DNA of 17,711 nucleotides from Campylobacterales bacterium (lineage in GTDB: Bacteria > Campylobacterota > Campylobacteria > Campylobacterales > SZUA-545): assembly GCA_025800305.1 (NCBI GenBank), contig JAOXRY010000137.1, forward strand, positions 1 to 17,711, given 5' to 3'. This document shows, in pieces, positions 13,094-17,711 of the stretch. Each line of letters begins with the position of its first letter. The stretch's first letter is position 1. The position numbers and the translations under genes are program-made. The notes below the pieces were generated by a model, which worked only from the letters and a program-made list of their open reading frames with translations, had not been told where the DNA came from and did no database searches.

Positions 13094-14959
13094 CTAGTTA
13101 ATTATTCTAGAATCATTATGGCTAACAACTCTAAATCTATACTGGTGAATTTGTTTATTTCCAAGTTTATCAAAAGCTTGGATATTTACTGTATAAACAC
13201 CAGATCTTTTAAAAGATAGAGGTTCTTTGTATAGTTTTACTTTTCCTTTTTTCCCAATGCTATAAAAGATCTTGTCAATTCCTACATCATCATCAGATGC
13301 TCCTAGATAAAGTTTTGTTCTTTTTGCAAAGGTTTCGATGCTATCATCTATACCTTTTAGCTTTAATTTCTTAGCTCTTAGACCGTTGATACTAAAGTGT
13401 GCATAGATCTTAGGAGGGTTAGTATCAATGATTATTGTTGCTTTTTTAGACTTTGATCTATTATTGACATTGTCACTACTTTCAACACTTAAAGTAAGCT
13501 CTTGATTCTCCATCACATCCTTAGGTAAAAATCTTCTTTTGTAGTTTGTAAATTCTTTATTTCCAAATTTGTAGTAGATTTTATTAACTCCAGATAGGTT
13601 ATCTTTTGCCCATAGTAATATTTTGGTAGATCTACTAATGTAGTGGATTCCATCTTGCTGAAAGTGTTTACCTTTAAAGTTAATATGATTGATTGGAGAG
13701 TATCTATCTAAAATAAAAGTTTTAGTAGTTCTTTTCTCTTTGTTGCCTAAATTATCAATTCCGTAAAAATCTACTGTTTCTTTAAAGTCAGCTGGAGAAT
13801 AGATGTCTTTATGTGCTTTACTGTAATCTGGAGCAAACTTAAATGGTTCTGTATATGGTGTTTCTACTTTTCCAATTTTATATCTTATTTCATTAACCCC
13901 AGAAAAGTCTTTAGAAGTAAGTTCAACTTCAGATCTTGCAGAGACATAAGTTGTATTTTTTCCTTTGAAACTATCTCCTAATATTTGAAGGGATGTTTTA
14001 GGAGGTGTTTTATCAATAGCAAATTTTTTGGTGTTACTTTTTTCTTTATTACCAATAGTGTCTACTGCAAAGTATTCTAAAGAGTATGAACCACTTCTAA
14101 GACCTTTTGTAGTAACAGGTTTTTTATACTTTTTAGTTTTTCCATTGTTGATTTTATAATACACTTCTCCAACACCTGCATCACTATCAGTTGCCGATAG
14201 AGTTACTTTACCTTTTTTACCTAGAGAAGGAGTGTTGTTGTCTGTATATACGTGACCTGTGATAGAGTCATTAGATACAGGAGAAGAACCATCTATAAAA
14301 ATGTTTTTCTTGAATTCTCTTGAGATATTTCCTACATTGTCAACTGTATAGATTTTAAAAGTGTACTTTCCTTCATTTTCAAGAGATATTTCTCCTCCTG
14401 CTTTTCCAAAAACTTTGGTTTCTCCATCATTAACAGATACATAAATAGAGTTGACACCAGAGTAATCATCGTTGGCACTAAATTGAAATGTAGAATTAAG
14501 TTTATAATATTTAAGACTACTACCAGAAACATAGCTTTTACTATTTTTTTCTTTAACAGTTAAAGTTGGATAGTCTTTATCATAGTAAATTTTTGTAAAC
14601 CTTGAAGGATCATTTGGTTTTAAATTTCCATCAGTACTTTTGCCATTTTTTTCTATATATCGGTGATTAATACTGTGTCTACCACTAGCACCAAGCTTTA
14701 CGCCAATCTTTTTTCCTGAGTTGATGGTAGCAATATTTCTTAATGGAGTAACTTCTCCATCAGATGTTCCTGCAACAAATAGAAAAATTTCACCAAAAGG
14801 TGAGAATGTTTTATCTTTTGTTAGGTAAATCTTCTTTTTATGATTAGTTTCTATTTGGTTAAAAAGAGAATTTTCCGCTGGTGTCTGATTTGCAAAACTT
14901 AGTGTAGAGAATAGTAATACCCCTATGATATAAAGCTTTGTTCCATGTAAAAAATCCAT
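13094..14959 (-). CDS. secreted protein with five Ig-like/OmpL47-like repeats
   Basis: A Sec signal peptide is clear (basic n-region, IIGVLLFSTLSFA, cleavage near residue 23). Residues about 44-125 form a unique N-terminal region; from about 129 to 612 there are five tandem units of 90-100 residues. Each has ANDDYSGVNSIY-like openings (A/S-x-D-x-x-S/A-G-V-x-x-I/V-Y-Y) and closes with A/V-x-D-x-x-G-N. Linkers are IDGSSP, IDKTPP, LDRYSP and IDTNPP. This is the style of OmpL47-type and other bacterial Ig-like repeats of surface or periplasmic proteins. Unit four has SSDNVNN in place of DxxGN. No cysteine, membrane anchor, lipobox or sorting tail is seen, so it is likely periplasmic, outer-membrane-attached or exported; function unknown, perhaps carbohydrate or surface binding. 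It is monocistronic, with its own terminator; AAAGG seven bases before the ATG is the ribosome-binding site. Confidence 0.85.
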   Translation of the reverse strand: MDFLHGTKLYIIGVLLFSTLSFANQTPAENSLFNQIETNHKKKIYLTKDKTFSPFGEIFLFVAGTSDGEVTPLRNIATINSGKKIGVKLGASGRHSINHRYIEKNGKSTDGNLKPNDPSRFTKIYYDKDYPTLTVKEKNSKSYVSGSSLKYYKLNSTFQFSANDDYSGVNSIYVSVNDGETKVFGKAGGEISLENEGKYTFKIYTVDNVGNISREFKKNIFIDGSSPVSNDSITGHVYTDNNTPSLGKKGKVTLSATDSDAGVGEVYYKINNGKTKKYKKPVTTKGLRSGSYSLEYFAVDTIGNKEKSNTKKFAIDKTPPKTSLQILGDSFKGKNTTYVSARSEVELTSKDFSGVNEIRYKIGKVETPYTEPFKFAPDYSKAHKDIYSPADFKETVDFYGIDNLGNKEKRTTKTFILDRYSPINHINFKGKHFQQDGIHYISRSTKILLWAKDNLSGVNKIYYKFGNKEFTNYKRRFLPKDVMENQELTLSVESSDNVNNRSKSKKATIIIDTNPPKIYAHFSINGLRAKKLKLKGIDDSIETFAKRTKLYLGASDDDVGIDKIFYSIGKKGKVKLYKEPLSFKRSGVYTVNIQAFDKLGNKQIHQYRFRVVSHNDSRIIN

Positions 14960-15029
14960 TATTTGGCCTTTAATGCTTATTTTCTAATTAAACTATCGAC
15001 AGGAAATTTTATTTTTTAAATTAATTATG

Positions 15030-15042
15030 TATAATAAGCCAA
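15030..15042 (+). promoter_or_regulatory. Probable promoter of the cytochrome-like gene
   Basis: TATAAT at 15030-15035, preceded by TATG, gives a transcript start near 15042 and a leader of about 27 bases before the ATG at 15069. The -35 region is only A/T-rich. The 109-base gap is shared with the divergent repeat-protein gene, whose own -10 box I cannot place with confidence. Confidence 0.55.
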
Positions 15043-15068
15043 ATTTAATTTTAATAAAGGACTAAAGA

Positions 15069-15389
15069 ATGAAAAATATTCTTAAATTAGTAATGGCAGC
15101 TGTTCTTCTACTTGGTTTAAGTACTGTAACTGCAAGTGCAAGTGTAGCTAAAGGACAAAAGTTATACCAAAAGAAATTAAAGTCAGCTTGTGGTTTTACA
15201 GGTGCAGCAATGGCTGGAAAACACTCACAAGACGAGTGGGAAGCTTTTCATAAAAGTGGTTTAGATAAAGAGATTAGAAAACTTTGTCCAAGTGTTAAAG
15301 ATAAAAGTTTAAAAGGTAAGTACTTACCACACTATTTTGACTTTTTCTATGAGTATGCAAACGACAGTGGTAACGTACCTAGTTGTTAA
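15069..15389 (+). CDS. small exported cytochrome c-like protein without haem motif
   Basis: A 106-residue precursor with a typical Sec signal peptide (MKNILKLVMAAVLLLGL...TASA, cleavage near residue 24). The mature start VAKGQKLYQKKLKSACGFTG resembles the first helix of class I cytochromes c, but only one cysteine of the haem site remains (Cys41) and there is no CxxCH. HSQDEWEAFHKSG (52-64) and KLCP (Cys73) follow, and the protein ends in Cys106. Three cysteines in a periplasmic protein suggest a disulphide plus one free thiol. I recall similar proteins annotated 'cytochrome c' in Campylobacterota; this one should not bind haem covalently. AAGGA at 15057-15061, seven bases from the ATG, supports the start. 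It is convergent with murB. Confidence 0.83.
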   Translation: MKNILKLVMAAVLLLGLSTVTASASVAKGQKLYQKKLKSACGFTGAAMAGKHSQDEWEAFHKSGLDKEIRKLCPSVKDKSLKGKYLPHYFDFFYEYANDSGNVPSC

Positions 15390-15429
15390 TCATAGTTAAC
15401 AATCTGAGTTGGTAGATTCTACCAACTCA
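15383..15429. terminator. Two adjacent hairpins between convergent genes, one inside murB
   Basis: TTGTTAA (15383-15389) pairs with TTAACAA (15396-15402) and includes both opposing stop codons. Next, TGAGTTGGTAGA (15405-15416) and TCTACCAACTCA (15418-15429) are a perfect 12-base inverted repeat around one central base, lying in the last murB codons. The second hairpin is well placed to stop plus-strand transcription of the cytochrome-like gene; the first could serve murB. No long T-run follows either. Confidence 0.6.
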
Positions 15430-16190
15430 ATCTCTTCTTCTAAAACAATTCCAAACTTTTCTTTTACTTTTTCTTTAGCCAGTTTAATTAGGTACTTACT
15501 ATCTTTGTAGTTTCCATTTCCAAGGTTTACTAAAAAGTTAGCATGGATATCGCTCCAAGCCATATCACCTTTTTTAAAACCTTTTAAACCAACCCCATCG
15601 ATAAGTCTTCCAGCACTATCGCCTTTAGGATTTTTAAAAACACTACCAGCACTTGGATCTTTTGGTTGATTTTTTCTCATATTTTCAAAAACTGTAAGAA
15701 GATCTAAATCAAACTCTTTTTCAATTTTAAATGTAGCTTCTAAAATCACGCCATCAATTTTTGTGTATCTATATCCAAATTCTATATTGTTTTTTTCTAA
15801 TGTTTTTTTATGGGTTGTAACTGTTAAAAGAGAGTTAAATATCTCATACTCTTTCATTCCTGCATTCATCTTAATAAGACCACCAAGCTTTCCCGGTAGC
15901 TTTCCTAAAAACTCTAGACCTCCAATATTATTTCTTTTACAAAAGCTGAAGATCTTTCCACTAGGTGTAGCTCCACCAATTGTTAAGATATTGTTTTCAT
16001 AAGTGATGTAATTGTATTTATCTGAGAGAATAGCAAGAGGAGGTGGAGTATCTGATACTAGTAAGTTATTTGCTCCACCAAGAATAAAGTATTTTTGAAA
16101 ATCTGAGAAATCATCTTCTAAAATAGTGACTTGGATTTTAGAACCAACTTTTATAGAAGAGTATTTGGAAAAATCAATCTCTCTTGTCAT
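15396..16190 (-). CDS. murB: UDP-N-acetylenolpyruvoylglucosamine reductase
   Basis: Peptidoglycan precursor synthesis: NADPH- and FAD-dependent reduction giving UDP-N-acetylmuramate. FAD-binding GGANNLLVSD (38-47), GGLEFLGKLPGKLGGLIKMNAG (split: GGLEFLGKLPG 90-100, LIKMNAG 105-111), GYRYTKI with Arg141, the proton-donor loop PSAGSVFKNP with Ser183, and SDIHANFLVN are present; a C-terminal Glu in VLEEEIELV provides the last acidic residue. The 264 residues correspond to the short type II MurB lacking the extra loop of the E. coli enzyme. ATG 16190 overlaps the TPR gene stop by four bases (ATGA), so it is coupled to it. Identification secure; the fliQ neighbour seen in other Campylobacterota is absent here. 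Confidence 0.96.
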   Translation of the reverse strand: MTREIDFSKYSSIKVGSKIQVTILEDDFSDFQKYFILGGANNLLVSDTPPPLAILSDKYNYITYENNILTIGGATPSGKIFSFCKRNNIGGLEFLGKLPGKLGGLIKMNAGMKEYEIFNSLLTVTTHKKTLEKNNIEFGYRYTKIDGVILEATFKIEKEFDLDLLTVFENMRKNQPKDPSAGSVFKNPKGDSAGRLIDGVGLKGFKKGDMAWSDIHANFLVNLGNGNYKDSKYLIKLAKEKVKEKFGIVLEEEIELVESTNSDC

Positions 16191-17711
16191 TTTTCATTGG
16201 CACTTTTTTCAAAGTAGAGGTCAAAGTCGTAAAATTGAGACTCATAAATCCCAGGATCTACATTAAGTAACTGGACAGAAGAGCCTTCGTAGTTTTTAAT
16301 TTCATAGTAAAGTAGGGCAAGACCATATCTAGCTTCAAAATTTCTCTTATCTGTCATTAGAGCCAGTTCTAGTAAAGCAATAGCATTCTCTTTATGTCCT
16401 GCTCCAATTGCTGCCACTGAAGCTTCTAAAAGGGTAAGAGTATCTTTTACATCTTGTTCATCAATTAGTTGATTATAAATTACAAAAGCCTCTTCAAAGT
16501 AACCTAAATAGACATTAATAAGAGCTAGACCTTGCATTAGACCTTTTGGGTTATTGACCTCAATTGCCAATGCTTTTTGAAACATCGTTCTTGTTTTTCT
16601 TAGATTACCAGTTAGTAGACTTAGCTTAATATAGAGATTTCTAATGATTGGAGATCCATAAAAAAGTGAATTTTTATCAAAGTTATTTTCAATCATAAAC
16701 TCTTGAAATCCAAAGGCTTTTTGTTTCATTGAGTATTTTCTATTATTTCCATAAATATCAAGAACATTTGCAAGAAGTTCTTTTGGAAAAAGTTCTCTTA
16801 GTTTTGCTGTTTTATCTTTTAGTACATTGTATCTTTCAAGTTTGTCAGCTGTGAAGATATCAAGCAACATATATCTAGGATCCTCTCCTTTTTCACTTTC
16901 AAGCCATCTTGCAAAAGCTAGGATGTTTTTAGTATAAAAATTTAAAAGAGCCAGATAAAACCTTGATTCTTCATCTTGTTTAGGTTGGAAATACTCTAAA
17001 AGTTCTTGAAGTTTTTTATCTTCGTTATGTCCTGCAAATTTTGATGTTAAAACTGTGAAAACACCTGCCATTTTGTTATTTTGGTTAAGGAAATAAGCTC
17101 TTTTAAAATGTTTATAGGCATTTTTGTAGTCACTTAATTGTGCATAAGAAAGAGCAAGGTTGTATTCTAGCACGTCATGGAATTCATAATTTTTTTCTAG
17201 CTTTTTAAAAATACTATTTGCCTCAATTAATCGGCTATTTAGAGCAAGTTTTGCAGCAAGAGTCATACTTCCATGTACTCCTGATAAAGTGATACTATCA
17301 TTAAGATAACGTTTGGCATTTTCCACATCGTTATCTCCTATACTCATCTCTCCTTTTTGTAAAAGCTCCATAGTTTTATTTGGTTTTAAGATCTGATAAG
17401 GAGTAAAGTAAAAAATAGAACCTAAAAAAACCTTGTCATCAAGAAGAAGCTTAGAAGAGAAATAGTCTTGAGCTAGGTCTACATCAAAAAGCCTCTCTTT
17501 TAGTTTAACTTCTATTGGGTACTCACCAATAGAAAGTTTTTTCTCAAGGATAGAGTTAAGTTGAGTCCCAGCTTGGTTTAACTGACCTGTCTTAAAATAG
17601 GTTAAAATCATCGCTTCTTTTGATTTATTTATATCTACATTGGCACTAATAGCGTCTTTAAATTTTCCTATAGCTTTTTCATATTCTCCAATTTTTCCAT
17701 ATAGTAGTCCA
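16187..17711 (-). CDS. tetratricopeptide-repeat protein, N-terminus outside window
   Basis: The frame is open to the right edge: codons between 17612 and 17711 read LLYGKIGEYEKAIGKFKDAI, a clear TPR unit, so the internal ATG at 17611 is not the start. About 508 residues are visible. Several TPR-like helical pairs occur, for example DNDVENAKRYLNDSITLSG, YNLALSYAQLSDYKNAYKHF, GYFEEAFVIYNQLI and YGLALLYYEIKNYEGSSVQL. The last part (YESQFYDFDLYFEKSANEK) is not a repeat. No membrane span in the visible part. A large TPR protein of this kind could be the flagellar-motor protein PflA of Campylobacterota, but this is only a guess from size and style. It overlaps murB by four bases, with which it is co-transcribed. 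Confidence 0.85.
   Translation of the reverse strand, partial: GLLYGKIGEYEKAIGKFKDAISANVDINKSKEAMILTYFKTGQLNQAGTQLNSILEKKLSIGEYPIEVKLKERLFDVDLAQDYFSSKLLLDDKVFLGSIFYFTPYQILKPNKTMELLQKGEMSIGDNDVENAKRYLNDSITLSGVHGSMTLAAKLALNSRLIEANSIFKKLEKNYEFHDVLEYNLALSYAQLSDYKNAYKHFKRAYFLNQNNKMAGVFTVLTSKFAGHNEDKKLQELLEYFQPKQDEESRFYLALLNFYTKNILAFARWLESEKGEDPRYMLLDIFTADKLERYNVLKDKTAKLRELFPKELLANVLDIYGNNRKYSMKQKAFGFQEFMIENNFDKNSLFYGSPIIRNLYIKLSLLTGNLRKTRTMFQKALAIEVNNPKGLMQGLALINVYLGYFEEAFVIYNQLIDEQDVKDTLTLLEASVAAIGAGHKENAIALLELALMTDKRNFEARYGLALLYYEIKNYEGSSVQLLNVDPGIYESQFYDFDLYFEKSANEK

Noticed and set aside
17609..17711. ATG at 17611 as the true start of the TPR gene
   Set aside because: The frame continues without a stop to the window edge and encodes a convincing further TPR unit, and no ribosome-binding site precedes the ATG.

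Overview
This is an AT-rich (roughly one-third GC by eye) chromosomal segment of a Campylobacterota bacterium (former Epsilonproteobacteria), probably a relative of Sulfurimonas, Sulfurovum or Arcobacter. The evidence is the style of the encoded proteins (CheZ with the DIHRQ motif, the small 2[4Fe-4S] ferredoxin, lineage-restricted hypothetical proteins) and gene order. The cluster cheZ - U32 hydroxylase - purE - coiled-coil protein - glyQ matches, from memory, the order in Campylobacter jejuni, and the neighbouring pair rnc-aroC is also typical. There is no sign of phage, insertion sequences, CRISPR, rRNA or tRNA.

Layout: (1) 1-4748, minus strand: two small lineage-specific genes, rnc, aroC, metK, fdx, ndk and the start of a DUF177/YceD-like gene that runs off the left edge. 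Internal overlaps suggest one co-transcribed core (4748 to aroC). metK probably has its own promoter and a structured leader, fdx ends in an intrinsic terminator, and ndk has its own promoter. (2) 4862-5041: a 59-codon plus-strand gene. (3) 5042-6528, minus: hisK-like phosphatase overlapping a nitrilase-family hydrolase. (4) 6637-10547, plus: cheZ, U32 hydroxylase, purE, coiled-coil protein, glyQ, then a strong terminator. (5) 10767-10955: a 62-residue orphan behind a perfect consensus promoter. (6) 10958-12976, minus: argF and dxr with no spacing. (7) 13094-14959, minus: a secreted protein of five Ig-like/OmpL47-like repeats. (8) 15069-15389, plus: a small exported cytochrome-like protein without a haem motif. 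(9) 15396-17711, minus: a TPR protein (start beyond the right edge) overlapping murB.

Most genes are housekeeping: nucleotide pools (ndk, purE), S-adenosylmethionine (metK), aromatic, arginine and histidine biosynthesis (aroC, argF, hisK), isoprenoids (dxr), peptidoglycan (murB), RNA processing and modification (rnc, U32 protein), glycyl-tRNA charging (glyQ) and chemotaxis (cheZ).

The most interesting signals are non-coding or at gene boundaries. A possible H-type pseudoknot directly precedes metK and buries the ribosome-binding region in its last strand, so it is a candidate S-adenosylmethionine-responsive switch. The U32 gene clearly reads through a conserved N-terminus that has no ATG, GTG or TTG start. 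Nested and alternative ACTAAAA/TTTTAGT inverted repeats lie between purE and the gene before glyQ. At two convergent gene pairs a hairpin sits inside the last codons of the opposing gene. The hexamer AGATCT is strikingly frequent throughout.
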